DNA from: Pokkaliibacter plantistimulans
GTDB taxonomy: Bacteria; Pseudomonadota; Gammaproteobacteria; Pseudomonadales; Balneatricaceae
DNA: 64,000 nucleotides
Assembly: GCF_046844695.1 (NCBI RefSeq)
Contig: NZ_CP177354.1
Coordinates: forward strand, 1,860,001-1,924,000
Direction: 5' to 3'
In this document: positions 34,027 to 42,079 of the stretch, piece by piece
Layout of the letters: each line of letters begins with the position of its first letter
Numbering within the stretch: the first letter of the stretch is position 1
Program-made: the position numbers and the translations under genes
Notes under the pieces: model-generated
Database searches by the model: none
Told to the model about the DNA's origin: nothing
The model's input: only the letters and a program-made list of their open reading frames with translations

Positions 34027-34929
34027 ATGAAGAAATGGAACCTGATCATCGATGTGGATCGTTGCCACAATTGCGGGAACTGTGTCCTCACCAATCAGGA
34101 TGAGCATGTAGGCAATACCTTCCATGGTTATACGGCGCCGCAGCCCCGTCATGATGGGGCCTGGATTCGCATTCGCAGTCGTGCCGAGGGGCAGCCACCG
34201 ATGGTCGCCACCGCCCATCTGCCGACCCTGTGCAATCACTGCGACAACGCTCCCTGTGTCGCCGCCGGGCGAGGGGCCGTGGTCAAACGCCAAGACGGCA
34301 TCGTGATTTTTGATCCGCAGCTGGCCAAAGGCCGCAAAGATCTGGTGGACGCCTGCCCCTACGGAGCCGTGCACTGGAATGCGGAGCTTGAATTGCCGCA
34401 AATCTGGATCTTCGATGCTCATCTGCTGGATCAGGGCTGGCATCAGCCACGCTGTGTACAGGCTTGCCCGACCGGCGCTATGCAGGCGGTGCAGCTGACC
34501 GATGCCGAGATGCAGGAGCAGGTCAAGCAGGACCAGCTGCAGGTGCTGCAACCTGAGCTGCGTACCCAGCCACGAGTCTATTACCGTCATCTGACCAGCT
34601 ACACCCACTGTTTTATCGGAGGCAGTCTGTTTACTGGTGAACAGTGCCACAGTGAGTGTGTGGCGGGTGCCAGAGTGAGGCTGAGTCGCGATGGTCATAC
34701 GCTGGGGGAAACTCACAGTGACGACTTTGGCGACTTTCGCTTCAGTGGTCTGGCCCGCAACAGTGGCCGCTATCGCCTGGACATTGAGCACGCTGCAACC
34801 TGCCCAGTCAGCCTTGATGTTGAACTGAGGGAGGCCAGTGTCTATATGGGCGCCCTGCGCCTGACGACAGTCAGCCCTGGTGCCATCTCCGTATCCCCTG
34901 TGACCCCGGAGGAGTCGCACCATGTCTGA
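34027..34929 (+). CDS. Fe-S subunit of transhydroxylase-like enzyme
   Basis: A 300-residue small subunit. Residues ~1-180 are a bacterial ferredoxin-type Fe-S domain, and residues ~205-280 a carboxypeptidase-regulatory/transthyretin-like beta-sandwich (GETHSDDFGDFRFSGL), the layout of the transhydroxylase beta subunit. Nine ferredoxin cysteines remain: CHNCGNC near 13, CNHCDNAPC near 73, ACPYG near 112 and RCVQACP near 145. Compared with the Pelobacter subunit as I remember it, the fourth Cys of the first motif is Asn (CVLTN) and both cysteines of the C-x2-C before AHLLD are gone (IWIFDAHLLD). One of the three clusters is therefore probably lost. It sits three bases after the FAH stop. Confidence 0.8.
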   Translation: MKKWNLIIDVDRCHNCGNCVLTNQDEHVGNTFHGYTAPQPRHDGAWIRIRSRAEGQPPMVATAHLPTLCNHCDNAPCVAAGRGAVVKRQDGIVIFDPQLAKGRKDLVDACPYGAVHWNAELELPQIWIFDAHLLDQGWHQPRCVQACPTGAMQAVQLTDAEMQEQVKQDQLQVLQPELRTQPRVYYRHLTSYTHCFIGGSLFTGEQCHSECVAGARVRLSRDGHTLGETHSDDFGDFRFSGLARNSGRYRLDIEHAATCPVSLDVELREASVYMGALRLTTVSPGAISVSPVTPEESHHV

Positions 34930-36793
34930 TACTGTGATCCGTACCCTGGCTGATATTGAACATCTTGAAGCCACCCCGCTGTCGCAGCGACTGCAGGGGC
35001 TGGAGTCCACCTATGACGTATTCAGGCGAGCCGCTCAGCGATGGCCTGAACAGATCGCTCTGCACTTTCTGCCACAGGGGCTGGCTGACGAAGCCGCTGT
35101 GACCTTCACTTATGCCGAGCTGTTTGCCCAGATCACCCGTACCGCCAACCTGTTCCATAGCCTGGAGGTGGGCACCGGCGACGTGGTGTCTTATTTATTA
35201 CCGAACCTGCCGCAGACGCATTTCACCCTCTGGGGCGGGCAGGCGGCGGGCATCGTTAATGCCATCAACCCGTTGCTGGAAAGTGAACAGATTGCCGCAC
35301 TGCTGAACGAGGTCTCATGCAAAGTGCTGGTGACGCTGGGCCCCAGTGCCGGGCCGGAGCTATGGCACAAAGTACAGCCGTTGCTTGATAAGGTTCCTTC
35401 ATTACGAGCGGTGCTGCTGGTGGGTGAAGCGCAGCCCCCGGAGGGGACGTTATCTTTTGATGCCGAGCTGCAACGTCAGCCTGCTGAGCAGTTGCTGAGT
35501 GGCCGCCAGTTTAGCCGTGACGATCTGTGTGCCTATTTCCATACCGGCGGGACTACCGGTATGCCCAAGGTGGCTCAGCACCGCCATGGTAATCAGTTAG
35601 CCAACGCCTGTTGCGGTGGCCTGCTGGTCGATCTTGGCCCGGACGATACCCTGCTGTGTGGCTTGCCGCTGTTTCACGTCAATGGCGTGGTAGTCACCGG
35701 ACTGACGGCCTTTATGGCCGGGGCACAGGTGTTACTGGCGGGGCCGCTGGGTTACCGCAATCGTGCCCTGCTTGAGCAGTTCTGGCGGCTGGTAGAGCGA
35801 TTCCAGATCACCACCTTCTCGGCGGTGCCCACGGTCTATGCAGCGCTGATGGCGATACCTCGGGGAGAGGCTGATCTGTCCTCGCTGCGTTTTGGTCTCT
35901 GTGGCGCTGCCCCCATGCCGGTGGCCCTGATCCAGCAGTTTGAGCAGGCCACCGGCATTCGCATACTCGAAGGCTATGGCCTGACCGAGGGCACCTGCAT
36001 CAGCGCCATCAACCCCCGTGACGGCGAGCGGCGTCCGGGCTCCATTGGCTTGCCCATTCCCTATCAGCAGCTGAAGCCGGTCATTGTTGATGATCATGGC
36101 GTCTATGTGCGCGACTGTGAGGTGGATGAAATCGGCGTACTGGTGGCCCGTGGTCCTAATATTTTTCCTGGCTATCTGCAACCAGAGGCCAACCAGAAGT
36201 TGTGGCTGGACGGAAACTGGCTCAACACCGGCGATATGGCACGTCGCGATGCCGACGGCTACCTGTGGCTGACCGGGCGTCTGAAGGAATTGATTATCCG
36301 TGGTGGCCACAATATTGATCCGGCGGTGATCGAAGAGGCTCTGATGCGGCATCCGGCGGTACAGATGGCGGCGGCGGTCGGTAAGCCCGATCCCTACGCC
36401 GGCGAGTTGCCGGTGGCCTATGTGGTGCTACGCGATGGACAGCAGGTCAGCGCCGGAGAACTGATTGATTATGCCCGCCGGGTAATACCAGAGCGCGCCG
36501 CCGCACCGGGCGAGATCTATGTGGTCGACAGCCTGCCGCAGACCGCCGTTGGCAAGCTGTTCAAACCGCAACTGCGTTATGACGCCACCCGCCGGGTGCT
36601 GAGCACGTTGCTGGCACCCTGCCTGCAACAGGCCAGCGACTGGCAGGTACTGGTCGGCTCCCATCCGTTGCACGGTATGCAGGTGAAGATTGTGCTGATG
36701 GCACCGCTGCCGTTGCGGCAACAGCTGGTGGAAGCGGTCAAAGAAGTGATGGCGGGCTTCAGTCTGTACTACGAGCTGGCAGAGTCGGACTGA
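34922..36793 (+). CDS. acyl-CoA ligase (AMP-forming)
   Basis: A 623-residue ANL-superfamily ligase that activates a carboxylic acid to its CoA ester. It has HTGGTTGMPKVAQHRHGN (P-loop) near 214, GYGLTEGT near 352, NTGDMARRDADGYLWLTGR near 435 and the catalytic C-terminal Lys in TAVGKLFKP near 540. The size and start fit the medium/long-chain acyl-CoA synthetases. It overlaps the Fe-S gene by eight bases and closes the operon, so it probably activates the acid released by the FAH step, or the fatty side chain. Confidence 0.85.
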   Translation: MSDTVIRTLADIEHLEATPLSQRLQGLESTYDVFRRAAQRWPEQIALHFLPQGLADEAAVTFTYAELFAQITRTANLFHSLEVGTGDVVSYLLPNLPQTHFTLWGGQAAGIVNAINPLLESEQIAALLNEVSCKVLVTLGPSAGPELWHKVQPLLDKVPSLRAVLLVGEAQPPEGTLSFDAELQRQPAEQLLSGRQFSRDDLCAYFHTGGTTGMPKVAQHRHGNQLANACCGGLLVDLGPDDTLLCGLPLFHVNGVVVTGLTAFMAGAQVLLAGPLGYRNRALLEQFWRLVERFQITTFSAVPTVYAALMAIPRGEADLSSLRFGLCGAAPMPVALIQQFEQATGIRILEGYGLTEGTCISAINPRDGERRPGSIGLPIPYQQLKPVIVDDHGVYVRDCEVDEIGVLVARGPNIFPGYLQPEANQKLWLDGNWLNTGDMARRDADGYLWLTGRLKELIIRGGHNIDPAVIEEALMRHPAVQMAAAVGKPDPYAGELPVAYVVLRDGQQVSAGELIDYARRVIPERAAAPGEIYVVDSLPQTAVGKLFKPQLRYDATRRVLSTLLAPCLQQASDWQVLVGSHPLHGMQVKIVLMAPLPLRQQLVEAVKEVMAGFSLYYELAESD

Positions 36794-36875
36794 CACGGTA
36801 CTGAGGCGAGGTCGCGCATCGGTATGGACGATCTGTCCATATTCCCCACCGATGCGTGGCTATCGCGATGCCCGG

Positions 36876-37538
36876 TTAACACGATGGCATGCTGACTGGC
36901 GGGCGGCGCATGGAAGGCTGTGGCTGAGCCAGAGCGAGATTGATGTTCGCCTCACTGACGCCCAGCCCCTGCAAAACGACGCGGATAATGGCGTTGGTGT
37001 AGTCGGCAGGCACCTGGCCATCGACGTAGCTGCGCATGGCCAGGATCAGCGTACCTGCCAGCAGGTCGAAGGCCACGTGCTCACTGGGAAAGTGGAACAG
37101 CCCGGCCTGTTGGCCCTGGCGCAGGTCGCGGCGCACCGGCTCAAATTGCAGTTCCTTGATGAACTCTGGGCGGGCCACGAAGGCGGCCCAGGTGGGGTCT
37201 TGTTCAGCCTTACCCAGCCAGAAACGCAGGCCCACCGTCAGGCGTAGCAGGGCATTGTCCTGCGTGCCCAGCTCGGTCTCGATGGATTCCATGATGTCGG
37301 CACTCAGCCATTCAACGGTGGCCTGCAGCAGTTCGGCGGTGGTGTTGAAGTGGTTATAGAAGGTGCCGCGGGAAATGCTGGCCTCAGCGATAAAGTCTTC
37401 AATCATCGGGGAGTCAGTGCCCATACGGGCGAACACCCGCAGGGCGGCCTCAACGATTTTCTGCCGGGTGCGTTCGCGGCGTTGCTTGCCGACACGGGTG
37501 CGGTGATTTTCGGGTTCGTTCCGGTGGTCTGTGGTCAT
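36876..37538 (-). CDS. TetR-family repressor of the catabolic regulon
   Basis: A 220-residue TetR regulator with the helix-turn-helix at about 25-75 (IVEAALRVFARMG ... SISRGTFYNHF) and a helical ligand domain. It is divergent from the DUF3141 gene. The same TGTCA-N2-TTGAC palindrome lies in front of it and in front of the fadL/Mo-enzyme pair, so it most likely represses both and is released by a substrate or acyl-CoA intermediate. Confidence 0.78.
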   Translation of the reverse strand: MTTDHRNEPENHRTRVGKQRRERTRQKIVEAALRVFARMGTDSPMIEDFIAEASISRGTFYNHFNTTAELLQATVEWLSADIMESIETELGTQDNALLRLTVGLRFWLGKAEQDPTWAAFVARPEFIKELQFEPVRRDLRQGQQAGLFHFPSEHVAFDLLAGTLILAMRSYVDGQVPADYTNAIIRVVLQGLGVSEANINLALAQPQPSMRRPPVSMPSC

Positions 37539-37602
37539 AACGAGGGTCCTTGGCTGCTAGCTGTCCTGTTGGAGGCTAGACCTTAACTGAAATGAACATT
37601 TT

Positions 37603-37615
37603 TGTCAGTTTGACG
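37603..37615. promoter_or_regulatory. second TGTCA-N2-TTGAC operator
   Basis: TGTCAGTTTGACG shares its TGTCA-N2-TTGAC core with 28844-28856. It lies 64 bp upstream of the TetR start and 155 bp upstream of the DUF3141 start, in their common promoter region. Confidence 0.55.
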
Positions 37616-37770
37616 TGCGCCAGCTCAACGTAAATTCTCAGTCAAGGGCTGATTATGGTGCAAAGCAGTATGGTTCGCCCGTCTGCTGATCCTTCCCACA
37701 TCTCTGGCCAAGCCCTCTCAGGCGGTATGTGTTACTGGCTGGAATCTGCTTAGCGCAAAGGAGTCAGGCA

Positions 37771-40092
37771 ATGTTTGAGAGCACCCGCAGTACTGTACCT
37801 GCGCCCAGCTTACCCGAGGAAATAAGTCATGTTTTGCTGCATCGCAGTGGACTGGCTGTGGAGCGCCTGGCGACGCGCTGGCGCCAGGCCACAGAGCAGT
37901 CGCTGCTTGAGTTGAGCAAGCTGGTGCCCACATCACTGGCCGTGGAGAGCTGCCACTATGGGGTGGATCTGGCGCAGCGCACGGTATTGTTCTGGGACAT
38001 TCTGCGCCAGCGTGGCAACAACTTTATTGAACATGAGCGTCAGGGTTTGCCGCCTGTGCTGCACTTCGACTACGAGATGATCATGGACGGCAGGCAGTTC
38101 GAGCGGCCGGTCAACTATGCCCTGCTACGCATCCTGCCACCACCGGGGGTGAGCATTGACCCACGGCGACGCCCTTACGTCATCATTGATCCGCGTGGTG
38201 GCCATGGCCCCGGCATCGGTGGCTTTAAGGCAGATTCTCAGGTTGGGGTAGCCTTGCAGGGCGGCCATCCGGTGTACTTCGTGATCTTCTTTCCCCACCC
38301 CGAGGCAGGGCAGACCATCGCTGACATCAGTCAGGCTGAATGTGAGTTTGTGCGCCATGTGCGCGCACTGCATCCGGAAGCGCCGAAGCCCGGTGTCGTT
38401 GGCAACTGTCAGGCGGGCTGGGCATCGATGATGCTGGCGGCGGGCAACCCTGAGGCAGTGGGTCCGGTGCTGATCATCGGTGCACCGATGTCCTACTGGG
38501 GCGGAGCCTGGAGTGAAGGGGCGGGTGACAATCCGATGCGTTATGCCGGAGGGCTGCTGGGCGGCACCTGGCTGGCTTCGCTGTGTGCCGATCTTGGTGC
38601 AGGCGTCTTTGATGGTGCCTGGCTGGTGCAGAATTTTGAAAACCTTAACCCGGCCAATACCTTCTGCGACAAGTACTACAAGGTGCTGGCCAATATTGAG
38701 GGCGAGGCGCAGCGTTTTCTCGAATTCGAACGCTGGTGGGGGGGCTACTATCTGCTCAACGGCGGAGAAATCGAGTGGATTACGCAGAAGCTGTTCGTCG
38801 GCAATAACCTGTGGTCTGGCGCGGTTGAGGGGGATTCGCAGGCGCTGGATGTGCGCAACATTACCTCCCCTATCGTGGTGTTTGCCTCGGCAGGGGACAA
38901 CATCACACCGCCGCAGCAGGCCTTCAACTGGGTGAGTGATGTCTTTGGCAGTACCGAAGAAATCAAGGCGCGCGGCCAGGTGATCGTTGGTCTGATGCAT
39001 GAGGATGTGGGGCATCTGGGTATCTTTGTGTCTGGCAAGGTAGCCAATAAAGAAGGCCAGCAGCTGGCGTCGGTTCTGGAGGCTATTGAGGCCCTGCCGC
39101 CTGGGCTATACGGCATGCAAATTCATACGCTGGCGGGGGAGGCGGCCCGCTATGAGGTCAGCCTGGAGCCGTTGCGACTGGAGGAAGTCAGCGCCCGCCT
39201 GAACCGGTATCAGCGTCAGGATGAGAAGCCCTTTCAGGTGGCTGCCGAGATTGCGTCTGTCAACCAACAGCTCTATGAGCGCTTTGCCCGCCCGTGGGTA
39301 AAGGCGCTGGCCACACCTCAGTCAGCGGAGCTGGGGCGGATGTGGCATCCACTGCGCAGCCAGCGCTGGCTACTGTCTGATCTCAACCCCTGGCTGGGGT
39401 GGTTGCCCTCTGCCGCCACGGCAGTACGCGCCCAGCGTCAGCCGTTGCCGCCGAAAACCGCACTGCATGCCGTGGAAGCTCAGGGAGCAGAAATGCTGAG
39501 TGCGTTGCTTGACGGCTACAAGTCTCTGCGCGATGCCTGGAGTGAGGCCTACTTCTTCACCCTGTATGGTTGCCTGCTGGCAGCGGGGGAAGATGGACAG
39601 CCTGCAGTGATGCCTGAAGTGCAGCCTGCCCCACGGGAGTTGCCGGTGGTGAAGCAGGCGCTAGCCCGAATCGAGATGGGCGGTTATGCCCAGGCACTGG
39701 CGCGGGTCGCGTACTTGCTTGGCCACCGCGATGAGCCGCTGCCACTGTCACGGTTGCAGCTGGCGCAGGAGCTGATTACTGACTATCAGGACTGGCTGCC
39801 AGGCCTGCCGGCGGATGAGCTGCGCCGCATCGGTGGCGAGCAAGAGCTGATCGCCCGCTTTGCTCCGACCCGAGCCATTGCCACCTTGCCGGTGTTGCTG
39901 CGCGATCCACAAGACCGCCAGCGGTTGCTGGCGTTGCTGCAACAGGTGCTGGCCGACCCGCGAGTGCAATCAACGCCGCCTAGCCGGCAACAGCGAGCCA
40001 TGCTCAAACGTATCAATGCCGTACTGGACAGCGATGTGCTGGGCCAGGGGACTCGACAACAGCCTGCAGTAGTTGAAGAGGTGGAAGGATGA
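37771..40092 (+). CDS. DUF3141 protein, PHA-synthase-like
   Basis: A 773-residue protein with an alpha/beta-hydrolase core. It carries the lipase-like box G-N-C-Q-A-G-W near 218 (a Cys nucleophile as in polyhydroxyalkanoate synthases), a PYVIIDPRGGHGPGIGG strand before it, and a late His in MHEDVGHLGIF. DUF3141 proteins sit next to CoA-linked pathways and are thought to act on hydroxyacyl-CoA, but none is well characterised. The start at 37771 has AAAGGAG eight bases upstream. It may store or condense the acyl-CoA made by the upstream operon. Confidence 0.72.
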   Translation: MFESTRSTVPAPSLPEEISHVLLHRSGLAVERLATRWRQATEQSLLELSKLVPTSLAVESCHYGVDLAQRTVLFWDILRQRGNNFIEHERQGLPPVLHFDYEMIMDGRQFERPVNYALLRILPPPGVSIDPRRRPYVIIDPRGGHGPGIGGFKADSQVGVALQGGHPVYFVIFFPHPEAGQTIADISQAECEFVRHVRALHPEAPKPGVVGNCQAGWASMMLAAGNPEAVGPVLIIGAPMSYWGGAWSEGAGDNPMRYAGGLLGGTWLASLCADLGAGVFDGAWLVQNFENLNPANTFCDKYYKVLANIEGEAQRFLEFERWWGGYYLLNGGEIEWITQKLFVGNNLWSGAVEGDSQALDVRNITSPIVVFASAGDNITPPQQAFNWVSDVFGSTEEIKARGQVIVGLMHEDVGHLGIFVSGKVANKEGQQLASVLEAIEALPPGLYGMQIHTLAGEAARYEVSLEPLRLEEVSARLNRYQRQDEKPFQVAAEIASVNQQLYERFARPWVKALATPQSAELGRMWHPLRSQRWLLSDLNPWLGWLPSAATAVRAQRQPLPPKTALHAVEAQGAEMLSALLDGYKSLRDAWSEAYFFTLYGCLLAAGEDGQPAVMPEVQPAPRELPVVKQALARIEMGGYAQALARVAYLLGHRDEPLPLSRLQLAQELITDYQDWLPGLPADELRRIGGEQELIARFAPTRAIATLPVLLRDPQDRQRLLALLQQVLADPRVQSTPPSRQQRAMLKRINAVLDSDVLGQGTRQQPAVVEEVEG

Positions 40093-40328
40093 AGATCATC
40101 ATTGAAGGGTTGGCCGTTGACATCAGCGCCGACGATATCCGTCGCGACTACGGTGGATATGCGCCGATCCAGCGGATAGATATGGTCCGCTATGCGGATC
40201 ATGCAATTGCCATCGTGGAGATGGACATTTCCCGTGCACAAGCCAACTTCCTGGCGGCGCGCATCTGCGCTCAGGTACGTCTGGATACCCAGTTGCGTGC
40301 CTGGGTTCCGCTGTGGGACAAAGACTAG
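40089..40328 (+). CDS. 79-residue RRM-like small protein
   Basis: A 79-residue protein with a beta-alpha-beta-beta-alpha-beta pattern, reminiscent of a small RNA-recognition-motif or ferredoxin-like fold, but the usual RNP aromatic residues are missing. ATG overlaps the DUF3141 TGA (ATGA), so the two are translationally coupled. It is followed by moaA after 20 bp. It may be a partner of the DUF3141 protein. No family is certain. Confidence 0.5.
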   Translation: MKIIIEGLAVDISADDIRRDYGGYAPIQRIDMVRYADHAIAIVEMDISRAQANFLAARICAQVRLDTQLRAWVPLWDKD

Positions 40329-40348
40329 CCTGGAATTGAACAAGCCGC

Positions 40349-41410
40349 ATGCCCATCCCATCCCGCTCGATACACACCCCACCCGCCTTGGCTGCAGCAG
40401 CAGCCGGGGCGCCGACCGACACAGCTGTGCTGATCGACAATTTTGGCCGCCGGGTGACCTACCTGCGCCTGTCGGTCACGGATCGCTGTGATTTTCGCTG
40501 CGTTTATTGCATGAACGAAGACACCCGCTTTTTGCCGCGCGCACAGGTGCTGAGCCTGGAGGAGCTGGCGTCCCTTGCCCGTAATTTTGTGGCCTTGGGG
40601 GTAAGCAAGATTCGCCTGACCGGCGGTGAGCCACTGCTGCGACCGAATGTAATGCAGCTGATAGAGCAGCTTGGGTCAATGCCGGGGCTGGCGGAACTGA
40701 CGCTGACCACTAATGGTTCGCAACTACAGCGTTTTGCGCCCGCCCTCAGGGCTGCCGGGGTACAGCGTCTGAATATCAGCCTGGACAGCCTGAATCCTGC
40801 GCGATTTTTAGCCATGACCCGTCGTGACCAGCTACCACAGGTTCTGCGTGGTATTGAAGCGGCGCTGGCGGTAGGGTTTGAGCGAATCAAACTGAATACG
40901 GTGGTGCAGCAGGGCGGTAATGTCGGGGAGTTGGAAGACTTGCTCGACTATGCCCTGCAGCGTGGTATGGACATCAGCTTTATCGAAGAAATGCCGCTGG
41001 GCGAGGTGCATACGCGACAGTTGGCCACCAGCTACCTGGGCAACGACCGTTTGCTGGCACGTTTGCAGCCACGTTACGGGCTAATTGCATCTTCGGAAAG
41101 CAGTGGTGGACCGGCACGTTACTACCGTATCGCCGGTCAGCACAGCCGGGTGGGGTTTATTTCCCCTCACAGCCATAACTTTTGCGCTAGCTGCAATCGG
41201 GTACGGGTGACGGTAGAAGGGCAATTACTGCTGTGTCTGGGCAATGAGCATGCGGTTGATCTCAAAGCCGTGCTGCGCCAGTTTCCCGGCGACGATCAGC
41301 ACCTGCGGCAGACCCTGCTGGCGGCCATGAGCATCAAGCCCGAACGCCATCATTTCAGCCTCGATGCGCCGCCGCAGGTGCTGCGACTGATGAATATGAC
41401 GGGCGGCTAG
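40349..41410 (+). CDS. moaA: GTP 3',8-cyclase
   Basis: MoaA, a 353-residue radical-SAM enzyme that starts molybdenum cofactor synthesis by rearranging GTP. The N-terminal SAM cluster (CDFRCVYC) is near 47-54, RLTGGEPLLRP near 91, and the C-terminal cluster cysteines are in CASCNRVR and LLLC. The essential C-terminal Gly-Gly (MTGG) is present. About 30 extra residues precede the core; the true start may be later. Encoding it beside a Mo enzyme that needs bis-MGD fits a dedicated cofactor supply. Confidence 0.92.
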   Translation: MPIPSRSIHTPPALAAAAAGAPTDTAVLIDNFGRRVTYLRLSVTDRCDFRCVYCMNEDTRFLPRAQVLSLEELASLARNFVALGVSKIRLTGGEPLLRPNVMQLIEQLGSMPGLAELTLTTNGSQLQRFAPALRAAGVQRLNISLDSLNPARFLAMTRRDQLPQVLRGIEAALAVGFERIKLNTVVQQGGNVGELEDLLDYALQRGMDISFIEEMPLGEVHTRQLATSYLGNDRLLARLQPRYGLIASSESSGGPARYYRIAGQHSRVGFISPHSHNFCASCNRVRVTVEGQLLLCLGNEHAVDLKAVLRQFPGDDQHLRQTLLAAMSIKPERHHFSLDAPPQVLRLMNMTGG

Positions 41411-41490
41411 CGCGTTGCGTCGACGCTGCACTGCATCGGCTTTCTGCTTTTCCTTGGTTTTTTCTGGCTATCCACAATGAGCTGATCACG

Positions 41491-42024
41491 ATGCACTCGC
41501 AGGTTCTCACGCCACTCAATATTGCTGTACTGACCGTTTCCGACACCCGTACCTCGGCCACCGATGGTTCGGGGGATGCCCTGGCCGCAGGGCTGGAGGA
41601 AGCCGGGCATGTGCTATATGCCCGGGCCATTGTGAAGGATGACATCTACCCATTGCGGGCGGTGCTTTCACAGTGGATTGCTGATGTTGACATTCATGCG
41701 GTGCTGATCACCGGCGGCACCGGCTTTACCTCCCGCGACTCTACCCCTGAGGCGGTACAGCCGCTGTTAGACAAAACCATTGCGGGCTTCGGTGAGCTGT
41801 TCCGTCAGCTCTCCTATCAGGAAGTGGGGACTTCCACCATTCAGAGCCGCGCGCTGGCAGGCGTTGCTAATCGTACCCTGATCTTCTGCATACCGGGTTC
41901 GACCGGCGCATGCCGTACCGCCTGGCGTCACATTATTCGTGAGCAGCTGGATAGCCGTCACCGCCCCTGCAACTTTGTGGAAATGGTCATGCCACTGACA
42001 CAGGCCACCACCGCGCCGCATTGA
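41491..42024 (+). CDS. moaB: molybdopterin adenylyltransferase-type MoaB
   Basis: A 177-residue MoaB/MogA-fold protein with the SDTR loop near residue 17, LITGGTGFTSRDSTPEA near 71 and FCIPGSTGACRTAW near 130. It adenylates molybdopterin before molybdate insertion, or assists in that step. It lies 80 bp after moaA. No moaC, moaD or moaE is nearby, so the rest of the cofactor pathway is elsewhere and this pair looks like a pathway-linked supplement. Confidence 0.88.
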   Translation: MHSQVLTPLNIAVLTVSDTRTSATDGSGDALAAGLEEAGHVLYARAIVKDDIYPLRAVLSQWIADVDIHAVLITGGTGFTSRDSTPEAVQPLLDKTIAGFGELFRQLSYQEVGTSTIQSRALAGVANRTLIFCIPGSTGACRTAWRHIIREQLDSRHRPCNFVEMVMPLTQATTAPH

Positions 42025-42079
42025 GCTGCGCCCAGTTAAAGGCAGAGGAGCTGACGCCCTGCTGGGCGCCAGCTCAGGG

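Noticed and set aside
36852..37247. 131-codon plus-strand ORF opposite the TetR gene
   Set aside because: It is antisense to a TetR protein with a clear helix-turn-helix and has no motif.
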